Source: Pseudomonas sp. ANT_H4
GTDB taxonomy: Bacteria > Pseudomonadota > Gammaproteobacteria > Pseudomonadales > Pseudomonadaceae
DNA: 64,000 bases
Reading direction: 5' to 3'
Assembly (NCBI RefSeq): GCF_008369295.1
Contig: NZ_VOBG01000011.1
Coordinates: 1-64,000, forward strand
Made by a program: the position numbers and the translations under genes. The notes under the pieces are model-generated. The model was not told where the DNA came from. It was given only the letters and a program-made list of their open reading frames with translations, and made no database searches. Each line of letters starts with the position of its first letter. Within the stretch, counting starts at the first letter, position 1. This document shows positions 8,721 through 17,784 of this stretch, piece after piece.

Positions 8721-9107
8721 ATGCCTGACTCATCCGCTATCCCCCCATACACCGCGATCAACTTTTCAGAAAAGTACGCCCTGTTCAGCGAACAGTGGAC
8801 ACCCAAGGTCATCGCCCAGATGAACGACTACCAATTCAAGGCTGTGAAAATCGAAGGCGATTTCATCTGGCACAGCCATGCCGATACGGATGAAACCTTT
8901 ATCGTCCTGGAGGGCAGGTTACGCATCGATTTTCGCGATGGTGCGGTGCTGATCAATCAAGGCGAAATGTATGTGGTGCCCAAAGGGGTTGAGCACAAGC
9001 CTTATGCTGAGGGAGAGGTCAAACTGCTGTTGATAGAGCCCTGTGGAGTGCTGAACACCGGCGATCAAGGGGGAGAACGGACGATGATGAATGACGTCTG
9101 GATCTAG
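8721..9107 (+). CDS. Cupin-domain protein
   Basis: The 128-residue single-cupin protein contains cupin motif 1 as FIWHSHADTDETFIVLEGRLRI (metal ligands H, H, E) and motif 2 as GEMYVVPKGVEHKPYAEGEVKLLLIEP (third H). Small proteins of this type bind a metal and are often described as mannose-6-phosphate-isomerase-like or as sugar- or ligand-binding cupins; activity unknown. ATG at 8721 (MPDSSAIPPY) is preceded by a GAGAGA-like ribosome site, while the upstream in-frame ATG at 8607 is not. It stands alone between the divergent acetyltransferase and the peptidase. Confidence 0.82.
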   Translation: MPDSSAIPPYTAINFSEKYALFSEQWTPKVIAQMNDYQFKAVKIEGDFIWHSHADTDETFIVLEGRLRIDFRDGAVLINQGEMYVVPKGVEHKPYAEGEVKLLLIEPCGVLNTGDQGGERTMMNDVWI

Positions 9108-9279
9108 CACACAGCTGATCCCCTGGGGCTTTTCGTTTCTGCGCCGCTTTTGCATTGCTGTGCGACAGATACTACTTCTGGGGCTCCCCTACCGCTCCCT
9201 CATGGTGTTAGCTTGGAAATGTTTCGTCTCATCTATCAGATATTTCTCACTTTCAACCTGCAAAGGAATGTCCCCAGCA

Positions 9280-11019
9280 ATGGATTTCTCACTCAAGCAC
9301 CTGGCTGCGACCACCCTGATCCTGGCCAGCCTTTCGTCGTTCACCACGGTTGCGCAGGCCAACATCAGCCCGCAACAGAGCGCGACCATTCTCAAGACTT
9401 TCAGTGACACATCGGTCACGGATTTCAGGCAGTTCCTGGACCGCCTGGCCAAGAGCGACCTGGCCAAAACCGCCGATATCGGCCCGGCAATCAGTGCCTT
9501 CCTCGGCAACAAGACCCTTTCCCCTGAACAGCAGAACGAGATCCATCGCCTGCTTGGCCTCTATGCACGGGTGAAATACGGCAGCGCGGCCACCGAGACC
9601 CTTCGTGAGCTGGTGGCCATCCCAACCTTTCGCGTAGACGGCGTTGACCAGCACAACAATCCCGAATTCATCAAGATCGCCGACAAGATCAAAGGCCTTG
9701 CCCAGGCCTTCAACCTGAACTTTCGCAACGTCGATAATCGCGTCTATGAAATCTCCCTGGAAGGCAGTGGCGATGAAGTCGTGGGCATTCACGCTCATGC
9801 CGATGTAGTGCCCGTAACGCCAGAGAACTGGGTCCTGGAAGACGGCACCCACCTCGATCCGTTCAAGGTCACCCTGGTGGGCGACCGCATGTATGGCCGG
9901 GGCACCGAGGATGACAAGAACGGCATCGTGGTGACGCTCTACGCCATGAAGATCATCAAGGAAGAGAAGCTGCCACTGGCGAGAAATTTCAAGCTACTGG
10001 TGGACACTACTGAGGAAACCACCGGCGACGCCATCCCCTATTACTTCGAACGCAACCCGACACCTAACTACAACCTGGCGCTGGATGGCGGCTACCCGGT
10101 AGTGATCGCCGAGAAAGGCTACGGCACCGTCATGGCGAACTTTGCCCGGCGTAAGGCAGAAGGCACTGGCGCCGAAATCACCTTGATGACGGGCGGCCTG
10201 GCAACCAACCAGATTCCATCGACTTCGGTCGCCACTCTTGTGAGCGACAAGCCCGCTGAATTGGCCGCCAGCCTGCAAAAGGCCGGTACCGACTATGCCA
10301 AGCGCAATGGCGGCAACTTCGGCGTGACCGCCAAGGTCGTCGGCAAGGACGTCAAGCTGACGGTCACCGGTGTTTCCGCCCACTCCTCCGAGCCCGAATC
10401 AGGCGTCAACCCGGTGGCAAGGATGCTGGACTTCATCAACAGCCTCGACGGCAAGGTCGCGCTCAAGCACAACCACATCACCGACGCCGCCCGCTACGCC
10501 GCCAACAACTGGGGCCTGGACTACCTGGGTGGCAAATTGGGGGTCGGCTTTTCCGACAAGTTTATGGGCCCGCTGACCGCTTCCCTGACCTATGTCGGGA
10601 TGGATGACAAAGCCTTCAAGCTCGCGGTCAACCTGCGAGTGCCGGTCGGCAAGTCCCCGGAAACGCTCAAAAAAGAAATCGCCGATAAGCTTGGCGCCTG
10701 GAGCAAGAAGAGCCACATTGCGGTGGCCTTCGACTACTCGATCGCCGAGCCGATGTACCGCAACCCTGAGGGTGAGTGGGTCAAGGCCTTGCTGGCCGTG
10801 GCCAGCGAAAACCTGGGCCTGGAACACAAGTACGGCACCTCCGCCGGCGCCACCTCAGTACATGAACTGCCTAATGGCGTGCAATTCGGCCTGGCGATGC
10901 CGGACGTCAAGTACACCGGCCACACCGACAACGAGTTCAAGACCGTCGACCAGTTCCTGCTGGACCTGCAGGTCGTGACCGAAATGATGGGCCGTATTGG
11001 GCAGTTGCCGAAGCTCTGA
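9280..11019 (+). CDS. Secreted M20-family dipeptidase
   Basis: The 579-residue zinc metallopeptidase of the M20 family (PepV/dipeptidase branch) is predicted to be periplasmic. Residues 1-27 form a signal peptide ending TTVAQA. Metal and catalytic motifs are GIHAHADVVPV (first ligand His with Asp), GRGTEDDKNGIV (bridging Asp) and VDTTEETTGDAIPYYFERN (catalytic Glu pair). Next come a dimerisation-type insert with SAHSSEPESGVNPVARML and a C-terminal ligand His in VKYTGHTDNEF. ATG at 9280 is preferred because the signal peptide starts there; an ATG at 9268 lies directly against the AAAGGA site and is less well spaced. A terminator follows. Confidence 0.85.
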   Translation: MDFSLKHLAATTLILASLSSFTTVAQANISPQQSATILKTFSDTSVTDFRQFLDRLAKSDLAKTADIGPAISAFLGNKTLSPEQQNEIHRLLGLYARVKYGSAATETLRELVAIPTFRVDGVDQHNNPEFIKIADKIKGLAQAFNLNFRNVDNRVYEISLEGSGDEVVGIHAHADVVPVTPENWVLEDGTHLDPFKVTLVGDRMYGRGTEDDKNGIVVTLYAMKIIKEEKLPLARNFKLLVDTTEETTGDAIPYYFERNPTPNYNLALDGGYPVVIAEKGYGTVMANFARRKAEGTGAEITLMTGGLATNQIPSTSVATLVSDKPAELAASLQKAGTDYAKRNGGNFGVTAKVVGKDVKLTVTGVSAHSSEPESGVNPVARMLDFINSLDGKVALKHNHITDAARYAANNWGLDYLGGKLGVGFSDKFMGPLTASLTYVGMDDKAFKLAVNLRVPVGKSPETLKKEIADKLGAWSKKSHIAVAFDYSIAEPMYRNPEGEWVKALLAVASENLGLEHKYGTSAGATSVHELPNGVQFGLAMPDVKYTGHTDNEFKTVDQFLLDLQVVTEMMGRIGQLPKL

Positions 11020-11029
11020 CTCCCCGTTC

Positions 11030-11054
11030 AGACCCGCCATTCTGGCGGGTCTGC
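11030..11054 (+). terminator. Terminator after the M20 peptidase gene
   Basis: The 9-bp stem AGACCCGCC/GGCGGGTCT (11030-11038 with 11044-11052) has a 5-nt loop. It lies ten bases after the peptidase stop and shows no long T run on the plus strand. Confidence 0.65.
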
Positions 11055-11120
11055 CCTCAGAATCACCCCCTGTATCATCGTTACCTTTGGCACAGATCAA
11101 CAGGTGAACGCCTATATAAA

Positions 11121-12140
11121 CTAGTTGTACGTCATGGTGAAGGTCGCACTGGCATTCGCTTGCCCGGCGGTCACTGTTGCTGCGCTACGAAAGTAGCGGG
11201 CACTGAGAGGGATATCGAACGCACCTGTTGCCGAAGGTGTACCGATGCTGATTGCAGTTCCAAGGACCAACGGGCTGCCGTTGCGCAGAATCTGCAATCC
11301 CACGCCAGTGGCGGCGGTGCCAGAGGTTGCCGAATCCAATTTTAGTACCCCCATCTTGTAAGCCACTGTACCGGAGGCCCCAGCATCGATCTGCATCGTC
11401 ACTGCAGTACCGGAATCACAGGTCAGGGGGATGGAAAAAGCCTTCGCCGACATCGTTGAACCATAGCTGGTGCCGCTGAAGTTTGAACTGTTTACTGTGC
11501 CCATGGGCACACTGATCGCTGTATTCGTCAAGGTGCACCCAAGGCTGGTTACTTTGAACGCACTGCTCATTATCGCGGACTCAGGCGCCTGTGTCGTTAT
11601 CGCACTATTTAGCAAAAGCAACCCTGCCAGTTGCTGCGCGGGAACACTGGTCGCCGCAACATCACCAATCTTGTAAAACGTGAATATGAGCGTTTCGGCA
11701 ACAGGTTGGGTAGGAAGACTTGGTACAGCCCCACAAGAATAAGCAATATCGTTACTGCTACTTAACAACAACGTAGTACTGCAATCATCTGACTTGGCAG
11801 AGATAGTATAACCAATGCCTGTCGATGCAGGACCCAGCCTGTACACGTTCCCCCCGTTGATCTGAGTAGATTTCGTGCCATAGCCCTTGAATCCAATTTT
11901 TTGATCGTTTGACGCTGGCGCGCTATCAGTACAGTTAAAAGCAGAGATTTTTCCGGTTGAAATTGCCGTTCCTATAACGGAACCAACGGCGACGTCTCTT
12001 CTCACCGTCATATTAGGAATCGTGACAGTGCTCGAAGTCGTCACGGTCGTGCAGGTATAAGCCAATGCCTGAGGAACGAACATGAAGCCGCCAATCAGCG
12101 CGAGTAATACGGCCTGAATCAAACGCTTTGTATTGAACAT
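11121..12140 (-). CDS. Fimbrial tip adhesin of the left chaperone-usher operon
   Basis: This 339-residue exported protein begins with the signal peptide MFNTKRLIQAVLLALIGGFMFVPQALA. The layout is that of a two-domain tip adhesin. An N-terminal receptor-binding-like domain with several cysteines (YTCTTVTT, FNCTDSA, DDCSTT, YSCGAV) is followed by a C-terminal pilin domain from about residue 190 (LGCTLTNTAISVPMGTV ... ATFTMTYN), ending in the penultimate-Tyr donor motif read by chaperones. It is the last gene of the minus-strand operon. Its start sits just inside or next to the usher stop at 12154; ATG at 12152 is possible but 12140 has the better ribosome site and gives the clean signal peptide. 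Ligand unknown. Confidence 0.82.
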   Translation of the reverse strand: MFNTKRLIQAVLLALIGGFMFVPQALAYTCTTVTTSSTVTIPNMTVRRDVAVGSVIGTAISTGKISAFNCTDSAPASNDQKIGFKGYGTKSTQINGGNVYRLGPASTGIGYTISAKSDDCSTTLLLSSSNDIAYSCGAVPSLPTQPVAETLIFTFYKIGDVAATSVPAQQLAGLLLLNSAITTQAPESAIMSSAFKVTSLGCTLTNTAISVPMGTVNSSNFSGTSYGSTMSAKAFSIPLTCDSGTAVTMQIDAGASGTVAYKMGVLKLDSATSGTAATGVGLQILRNGSPLVLGTAISIGTPSATGAFDIPLSARYFRSAATVTAGQANASATFTMTYN

Positions 12141-12153
12141 TAATTCTCTCATG

Positions 12154-14736
12154 TCAGTGGCACACTGCATCCAGGCTTTGAACTGCCGCGGAGACATTCG
12201 TGCTTTTACTCTTAATTGGCGACGGCAAGTGAAACTCCGCTCGACAGTGGTGCTCGGAACGAAGGCCCCATCGCACCGCCAGGTGGCCGCTCTGCGGCAT
12301 GCCGCTCAGGTACACCTCGCCGTTACCCCCCACGATCGAGGAATTGCTTTCGACTTCTACGTTGTTCTTGACCAGATCAACCTCCGCACCAAATGGAATC
12401 GCACGGCCTTTATAAGTGAGGCTGAACAGCACACGACTGCCTACTCGGGTCACGAAGTTGGCCAATACCACGGCGCCCTGAGTGGGAATGACCGTTTGCG
12501 AGGTAGTTTTAACGTCCACATCCTCCTGTAGTGTCTGGGTGTCGAGTGCGATGCTGGTCTTGCGGTAAGTGCTGACATACGGGACTACTGCATAACCGTT
12601 GGAGTCGGTGTAGACGCCCGTGTTGTTTTCAACTTTCACATCACTGGCACCCGGTGCTCTGACCAATGCCAGCGTGTCACCCAAAGGCTGCGAAAACGTC
12701 ACTCCATAGGGGTGCACGACAACACCACCCTGCACGCCATAGTTGATCTGGCGCAAACCTTCACTGTAGTTGTAGCTGCCATTGAGCAGGCCACTGGTAC
12801 CGCGATAATCAGCACTCATGCTGCCGCTATTGCCGGCGCCGGTTCCATGGGTCTGCTGGACGCTGTAATTCAGGTTGTTGTCGGCCATCGCCGTACCGCT
12901 AATACCTGCTTGCTGCGACACAAGGCCTTGCTTGTCAGCATTGGCGCTGTATGTGGCCCATAGGTTTGGACGTACGGTATCCAAAGGAATCTGGACGCTG
13001 AAAGCCAATTGTTGATCGTTGGTATTCAGACCTGGCGACTGACTGAAGGTATAACTAAGGTTATAGGAAACACCCTTGTGACTGACGTTGTAGCCCGCGC
13101 TGATATTGCGCTCATAACCACTGCGCGCCCAGTAATCCTGTTGGTAACCGGACAGATAGACATTGCCGTAACGACCTATGGACTGATTGACGCTGAGCTG
13201 GGTCTTGCTGCGTTTTATATAACCCTGCAAGCGGCTGTCCAATCCCGAGGCCTGGGCCTCATTGGCTTCCTGGAAGTCGTAATAGCCATCAGTGGCATAG
13301 CGGTAGCCGGCCAGTGTGAACGTAGTACCGGTGGCCTGGATGTCCTTGGCGTATTGCACACGATAAGAGCGCCCTTGTTGATCGGAACCATCCTTGAGTT
13401 GGGCGCGGGCTTGGGTCACATCGAATGACAAGGAGCCGATATCACCAAATCCGCGGCTGACACCCACCGCCAGCGCATCATAGTTATTGGCGAAGAGCTG
13501 GCCTCCATACACCGTGGTAGACCAGGGCAGACCATATACCCAAGTGCTTTGCATAAAAGTGGGTGTTTCTGCACCCTGGATTTGTGACGCGAACTGACCC
13601 GCCGTAACCGCGTATTTAAGCTGGCGCTCGCGCACCATCGTAGGCACCGCAGAAAACGCCTGAACCGAACGCCGTTCGGTGCCATCTGCCTCCTTAATGA
13701 TGACTTCAAGGTCGCCACTGGAGGATGTCGGATATAAGTCGGAGATTGCGAATGCCCCGGGCGCCACGTAGGTCTGATAAATGATGTAGCCGTTCTGGCG
13801 CACCGTGACCTGAGCGTTACTCTGGGCAATACCTCGTACCACCGGCGCAAAGCCCCTCAAGCTGTCTGGCAGCATGTTGTCGTCAGAGGCGACTTGAACA
13901 CCCTTGAACTGCACGCTATCGAAGACATTGCTCGGCGTGAACCCTTGGCCGAGCGTGAGTTGGCCCTTGATACGCTGAATGTCGCGCTGCACGTAGGTAT
14001 TGATGCTGCTCCAACCACTACTGCCCTGCCCGCTGTCGGTGTAGGTCGAATAGTTGCGAAAGCGCCAGGCGCCCAGATTGGCACCGCTATGCAGGTTCAG
14101 GTACTCGCTATTGGTTGTGGCCGACGTGGAGTTATAGTGGGTGTTGGAACCACTGAAGCTGTAATTGAACAGCGCCGCCGGGAGGCCTTCATCCCATGTG
14201 CTCGGGTCGACGAATTCACGCGCTTCGATATTGAGCGCCGCCTGGGGAATACTGACATCAAGGCGTTGTTCCGAAAACTTCAACTGACTAATGGCGGCCG
14301 GAATATAGTGTCCCAAGTCAGTAATGACCGCGGCGTCATCAAGCGCTTTTAGCTCTGGAAAGGCCGCAATTTTTACGCCCATATCCCTTAACTGCTGCAC
14401 CGTTAACTCCGCTTGCAGCGTATCGCCCTGTTTAACGAATGAAACATCTCGAGTGTCAATCTCGCGATCGTTGAGGTAGATATCGACGCGATATCGGCCC
14501 GGCAATTGTCCGCCTGTATGGGAAAACTGTGCGAGGCTAATGGCAGGATGAGACGGGTCGCTCAGCTCAAGGGCATTGGGATTGAAGTAGTCATCGGCCA
14601 ATGCGTTTTCGCAAAAGAGCGGCACTACCATCCCTATAGATGCGCTCAGAACTCGGGGCAAAAAGGTCGTCATTACGAACACGGGCTTGCAATGCGATCG
14701 TCGCCACACCCGATGAAACACAGAGATACCAAGCAT
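12154..14736 (-). CDS. Outer-membrane fimbrial usher, left operon
   Basis: The 860-residue usher of the FimD/PapC/CupA3 family forms the outer-membrane pore that assembles and secretes pilus subunits. The mature N terminus (YFNPNALELSDP ... PGRYRVDIYLNDREIDTRDVSF) is the chaperone-subunit recruiting domain. The 24-strand barrel with plug follows (GFAPVVRGIAQSNAQVTVRQNGYIIYQTYVAPGAFAISDLYPTSSSGDLEVIIKEADG is the diagnostic segment). C-terminal plate domains follow, including GRAIPFGAEVDL. Length is normal. ATG at 14736 has a GGAAAG ribosome site. It lies 120 bases downstream of the chaperone gene. Confidence 0.92.
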   Translation of the reverse strand: MLGISVFHRVWRRSHCKPVFVMTTFLPRVLSASIGMVVPLFCENALADDYFNPNALELSDPSHPAISLAQFSHTGGQLPGRYRVDIYLNDREIDTRDVSFVKQGDTLQAELTVQQLRDMGVKIAAFPELKALDDAAVITDLGHYIPAAISQLKFSEQRLDVSIPQAALNIEAREFVDPSTWDEGLPAALFNYSFSGSNTHYNSTSATTNSEYLNLHSGANLGAWRFRNYSTYTDSGQGSSGWSSINTYVQRDIQRIKGQLTLGQGFTPSNVFDSVQFKGVQVASDDNMLPDSLRGFAPVVRGIAQSNAQVTVRQNGYIIYQTYVAPGAFAISDLYPTSSSGDLEVIIKEADGTERRSVQAFSAVPTMVRERQLKYAVTAGQFASQIQGAETPTFMQSTWVYGLPWSTTVYGGQLFANNYDALAVGVSRGFGDIGSLSFDVTQARAQLKDGSDQQGRSYRVQYAKDIQATGTTFTLAGYRYATDGYYDFQEANEAQASGLDSRLQGYIKRSKTQLSVNQSIGRYGNVYLSGYQQDYWARSGYERNISAGYNVSHKGVSYNLSYTFSQSPGLNTNDQQLAFSVQIPLDTVRPNLWATYSANADKQGLVSQQAGISGTAMADNNLNYSVQQTHGTGAGNSGSMSADYRGTSGLLNGSYNYSEGLRQINYGVQGGVVVHPYGVTFSQPLGDTLALVRAPGASDVKVENNTGVYTDSNGYAVVPYVSTYRKTSIALDTQTLQEDVDVKTTSQTVIPTQGAVVLANFVTRVGSRVLFSLTYKGRAIPFGAEVDLVKNNVEVESNSSIVGGNGEVYLSGMPQSGHLAVRWGLRSEHHCRAEFHLPSPIKSKSTNVSAAVQSLDAVCH

Positions 14737-14856
14737 TTAACTTTCCCACTAAATCTTGATGTCCCTCCACAGGAGGAAGGCGCGCCCGCTCGCCGTAACG
14801 GCGGCACAACAATGAAATGTTCGCTATTGCTATCAACCGGCCGAAGTACCGGGGAT

Positions 14857-15546
14857 CTACAGCTGAACATTTGCTGGCAGCGTGATACCGCCGTAATCGG
14901 TAATGGCTTGCCAAGTCACGGTGGAATTGTCAGGCACCGCTACCGGCCACTGCAGCGTGCCTTGAGGTGCGACCATTTGCGGGTTTTCAATGGCTACGCC
15001 ACCCACCTTGACGCTGTAGAACGACACATAGAACGGTGTGGGGTTACTGACCTGCAGCTGTTTGCCCTGACGATTAAATGTCAAAGCCTTATAGGCCTCA
15101 TCAGCGTTCTGACCCTTGAGCGAAGAGGGTCGGTAGAACAACTTCAATTGCGCCTTGACGGTAATCTGCAGTTGGTTGAGCTCGGACTGTTTGGACGAGG
15201 GAATCGACTTTATGTTGAGCATAAAAACCGACTCTCGACGCTCCGATAGATCACCGCCAACCTTCACGATGCGCAGCGCATTCTGTTGTCCTGGATCCAG
15301 TCGAAACAGCGGTGGCGTGATAACGAACGGAACCTTGGTCGTGTCGGTGCTGGACATGTTTTGCACCCAGGACTGAACAAGATAAGGTGTAACTTTCTCT
15401 GGATTGCTGATAGATAAACTAGCCTCTCGCTTACTCGCGTCATAAACCAGACGAGTGCCACCAATCACCACGCCAGCTTGCGCGTGACCGACGCATGCCA
15501 GTACTCCAGCCGCCACGCACACACTGGCTAACCACTGTTTCATCAT
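14857..15546 (-). CDS. Periplasmic fimbrial chaperone, left operon
   Basis: The 229-residue PapD-like chaperone caps pilin subunits in the periplasm by donor-strand complementation. The signal peptide is MMKQWLASVCVAAGVLACVGHAQA. The G1 region GVVIGGTRLVYDASKREASLSISN, the FGS/FGL-type segment PPLFRLDPGQQNALRIVKVGG and LFYRPSSLKG are hallmark sequences. ATG at 15546 is chosen for its AAGGA ribosome site, six codons into the open frame. It follows the major pilin gene after a stable hairpin and precedes the usher. Confidence 0.92.
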   Translation of the reverse strand: MMKQWLASVCVAAGVLACVGHAQAGVVIGGTRLVYDASKREASLSISNPEKVTPYLVQSWVQNMSSTDTTKVPFVITPPLFRLDPGQQNALRIVKVGGDLSERRESVFMLNIKSIPSSKQSELNQLQITVKAQLKLFYRPSSLKGQNADEAYKALTFNRQGKQLQVSNPTPFYVSFYSVKVGGVAIENPQMVAPQGTLQWPVAVPDNSTVTWQAITDYGGITLPANVQL

Positions 15547-15579
15547 GTTTTTCCTTAGCGACACATCTATCGAAAAGTA

Positions 15580-15602
15580 GCTGCGAGGGAGCCCCTCGCA
15601 GC
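15580..15602 (-). promoter_or_regulatory. Hairpin between major pilin and chaperone genes, left operon
   Basis: A perfect 10-bp stem (GCTGCGAGGG with CCCTCGCAGC) with a 3-nt loop lies just downstream of the pilin stop. Read on the minus strand it is followed by TACTTTT. It may act as an attenuator or as a 3' stabiliser that keeps pilin mRNA in excess over chaperone and usher mRNA. Confidence 0.6.
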
Positions 15603-15609
15603 AGCTTCA

Positions 15610-16134
15610 TCAGTTGTAGGCGATGGTGAAGTTGGTAACGGCGTTGGCGGTACCTGCGGTGACACTGGCTGCCGTCGACACATACTTGGCAACGTAATCG
15701 ACCGAGGCGTTGCCGGTTGCGTCGAACGAAATAGGCGCAGCGGCGGTTTGCAGCGGAATGAGCGTGCTGCCGTTGGATTCATAGATACCAATACCCACGC
15801 CGGTGGCGGTTTGCCCGCTACTCAAGGCCAACAAATTGCTGTTAGCGGTATTGGCGACACCGTCGAACTTGATGTTGGCAGTGGTCAGGGTATCCGGGCA
15901 CGCACTGAGCGCGATGGTGAACCGAGTTGGCGCTACTGCCACGCCAGCGGTGCCCGTGAACGTGGAAGCCGTGACCGTTCCAAGATTGACGGTTTGTGAA
16001 GCACTGGCGGTGCTGACCGTACAAGCGGCAGTTGAGATATTGCCAGTGAAGTTGATGGTGCCATCGGCAGCATTGGCAGCTGTAGAGCAAACCAGCGACG
16101 CAGCCAAAGACATCCAAACTATATTAGTTTTCAT
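15610..16134 (-). CDS. Major fimbrial subunit (pilin), left operon
   Basis: The 174-residue type-1-like pilin has signal peptide MKTNIVWMSLAASLVCSTAANA, then ADGTINFTGNISTAACTVSTASASQTVNLGTV. Two cysteines, C37 and one in LSACPDTL, are placed to form the conserved pilin disulphide. The C terminus NFTIAYN has the penultimate Tyr used in chaperone recognition. A GGAGTG ribosome site precedes ATG at 16134. It is the first gene of the minus-strand operon, transcribed divergently from the second pilin gene at 16417, to which it is clearly related (same ADG-FTG start). Confidence 0.88.
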   Translation of the reverse strand: MKTNIVWMSLAASLVCSTAANAADGTINFTGNISTAACTVSTASASQTVNLGTVTASTFTGTAGVAVAPTRFTIALSACPDTLTTANIKFDGVANTANSNLLALSSGQTATGVGIGIYESNGSTLIPLQTAAAPISFDATGNASVDYVAKYVSTAASVTAGTANAVTNFTIAYN

Positions 16135-16231
16135 AAAAGCACTCCAAGCCCAATGACATGAGGTCGCAGGGGCAATAATCAATGTGTGAAATTGGGGTTG
16201 CAATAGTGCACAAGGTTGCGCGCCATGAACA

Positions 16232-16245
16232 TAAGACGATCCTTA
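16232..16245. promoter_or_regulatory. Candidate Rcs-type operator 1
   Basis: The sequence TAAGACGATCCTTA matches the enterobacterial RcsAB box (TaAGaatatTCctA) at 10 of 14 positions. It shares the 15-mer AGACGATCCTTAAAA with the site upstream of the pvrS-like gene. It is an imperfect inverted repeat. Binding by the neighbouring RcsB-like regulator is inferred. Confidence 0.55.
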
Positions 16246-16305
16246 AAAATCGCACCCTATTATTCCGCCACCCTTAACCTTTGAAAAACACGTCACAAGA
16301 CTATT

Positions 16306-16319
16306 TAAGAATCTCCTTA
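16306..16319. promoter_or_regulatory. Candidate Rcs-type operator 2
   Basis: The sequence TAAGAATCTCCTTA matches the RcsAB box at 11 of 14 positions. It shows the same TAAGA-N3-TCCTTA skeleton as site 1 with a different spacer. It lies 97 bases upstream of the plus-strand pilin start. Confidence 0.55.
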
Positions 16320-16416
16320 TAGTTTCGGCACTAGGCTCGCCACATGATAACGGTACTTGCCGGAGTGCAACCGCAAGTACCTCATATTGGATAGTTACGT
16401 ACAGGAGCTACACCCC

Positions 16417-16989
16417 ATGATTAACAACACAGTAAAGTACTCAGCGCTGTGCGCGTCGTCGCTGTTGATGGTTCTCGCAGCAGCAGCCCACGCCGCCGAC
16501 GGCCAGGTCGAGTTCACCGGAAGTGTCAGTGATAATGCCTGCACTATTACGACCGACAGTGTCAGTAAAACGGTCAGCCTGGGTCAGGTTCAACTGTCCA
16601 GCTTTGCGGCAGACGTAGGGTCGACTGCTAACGCCACACCGTTCTCGATCAGCCTCGAAAACTGCAGCACTTCGACCAAGAAGAACGTAGCTATTACCTT
16701 CAGCGGCCAACAAGACGTCACAGACGCTACCTTGCTGGGCCTCACCGGTTCCAATCAGGTTTCAGGCCTTGCCATTCAGATAAATGATGCGCGCACCGGG
16801 ACAAAGCTGCCGCTTAACACTCCGACGACTGACTATGTACTGCGTCCGCAAACTAATACATACGACTTCACTGCAGCCTATGTTCGTACGGCAGCAGATA
16901 CGGTTGATACCGACGGTAATGTAACCGCCAGCGGTATCGGCACAGGTCAGGTCTATGCGTTGGCCAGCTTCGACGTAACTTACAAGTAA
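16417..16989 (+). CDS. Major fimbrial subunit (pilin), right operon
   Basis: The 190-residue pilin has signal peptide MINNTVKYSALCASSLLMVLAAAAHA. The mature start ADGQVEFTGSVSDNACTITTDSVSKTVSLGQV closely parallels the left pilin. The cysteine pair is in DNACTI and LENCST. The C terminus is ALASFDVTYK; the penultimate aromatic residue is retained. ATG at 16417 follows an AGGAG ribosome site at 16403-16407. It is the first gene of the plus-strand operon and is followed by a stable hairpin. Confidence 0.88.
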   Translation: MINNTVKYSALCASSLLMVLAAAAHAADGQVEFTGSVSDNACTITTDSVSKTVSLGQVQLSSFAADVGSTANATPFSISLENCSTSTKKNVAITFSGQQDVTDATLLGLTGSNQVSGLAIQINDARTGTKLPLNTPTTDYVLRPQTNTYDFTAAYVRTAADTVDTDGNVTASGIGTGQVYALASFDVTYK

Positions 16990-16996
16990 TGCTATC

Positions 16997-17028
16997 GCCC
17001 CTGTGCCGGCTATACGCTGCACAGGGGC
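16997..17028 (+). promoter_or_regulatory. Hairpin between major pilin and chaperone genes, right operon
   Basis: A perfect 10-bp stem (GCCCCTGTGC with GCACAGGGGC, 12-nt loop) starts seven bases after the pilin stop. It occupies the same position as the hairpin of the left operon. No T run follows, so it suits mRNA processing, stabilisation or partial attenuation better than full termination. Confidence 0.6.
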
Positions 17029-17043
17029 ACCGAGGATTAGTCA

Positions 17044-17742
17044 ATGCTCTACAAATACCTTGTCCCATTTTTTCTGGTGCCATTGATGTGCATTTCACAA
17101 ACCCAGGCAGCGGTAACGGTCGGCGCCACTCGCGTGGTGTACAAAGGTGCCGAGAAAGAGGCCAACTTGACGCTGAGCAACAAAGGCGATGACGCGCCCT
17201 TTCTAGTGCAGTCATGGGTCAGTCGCTATGGCGACGATGAAAGTAAAAGTGTGTCGGACTTTATCGTTACGCCCCCCCTTTTTCGCTTGGATACCAATGA
17301 AGAAAATATTTTGCGCATAATTCGAATCGATGATTCGGCACTGCCAAAAAACCAGGAAAGCCTTTTTCTACTCAATGTAAAAGCCATTCCGGCTTTGAGT
17401 GAATCACTGGCGACGCAAAACGTGCTACAGATTGCCCTGAAGACTACGATCAAACTTTTTTACCGCCCACTTACATTAAAAGGCGAAGTCAAAGATGCCG
17501 TACAACAACTGAAGTGGTCGCAAAGCAAAGGCAAGCTTAGCGTGCGAAACGACTCAGGCTTCAATATTGTCGTAGATGAAGTAAAAATCAATGGTCTGCC
17601 GATGAAATCGGTACCCGAAGTTATTTCCCCTTTCTGCACCATGCACCTGCAAACGCCTGCATTCAACGGTGATAACTTATCGCTGAGTTACATCGACGAG
17701 TATGGAAGTTCGAACACGGCACCCAGCGTTGTTGTTCATTGA
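17044..17742 (+). CDS. Periplasmic fimbrial chaperone, right operon
   Basis: The 232-residue PapD-like chaperone has signal peptide MLYKYLVPFFLVPLMCISQTQA. Conserved blocks are AVTVGATRVVYKGAEKEANLTLSNKGDDAPFLVQSWV, PPLFRLDTNEENILRII, LFLLNVKAIP and IKLFYRPLTLKG. It should stabilise the pilin and minor subunits of this operon in the periplasm. A GAGG ribosome site precedes the ATG. Base composition is A+T-richer than the flanking core genes, in keeping with a horizontally acquired adhesin cluster (inference). Confidence 0.92.
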   Translation: MLYKYLVPFFLVPLMCISQTQAAVTVGATRVVYKGAEKEANLTLSNKGDDAPFLVQSWVSRYGDDESKSVSDFIVTPPLFRLDTNEENILRIIRIDDSALPKNQESLFLLNVKAIPALSESLATQNVLQIALKTTIKLFYRPLTLKGEVKDAVQQLKWSQSKGKLSVRNDSGFNIVVDEVKINGLPMKSVPEVISPFCTMHLQTPAFNGDNLSLSYIDEYGSSNTAPSVVVH

Positions 17743-17784
17743 TTGGATGACATGACCATCGGAAGCTAACTAAGGATTGGTGAC

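Larger units (their letters stand above)
16135..16416. promoter_or_regulatory. Divergent control region of the two fimbrial operons
   Basis: This 282-base, A+T-richer segment separates the two pilin start codons and must carry both promoters. It contains two copies of TAAGA-N3-TCCTTA (16232-16245 and 16306-16319), listed separately, 74 bases apart. I could not place -10/-35 boxes with confidence. Confidence 0.65.

Noticed and set aside
16232..16319. Fur, LexA or sigma-54 sites in the fimbrial control region
   Set aside because: I could not find convincing matches (no GG-N10-GC sigma-54 pattern or LexA CTGT-N8-ACAG); the Rcs-like motif explains the symmetry better.
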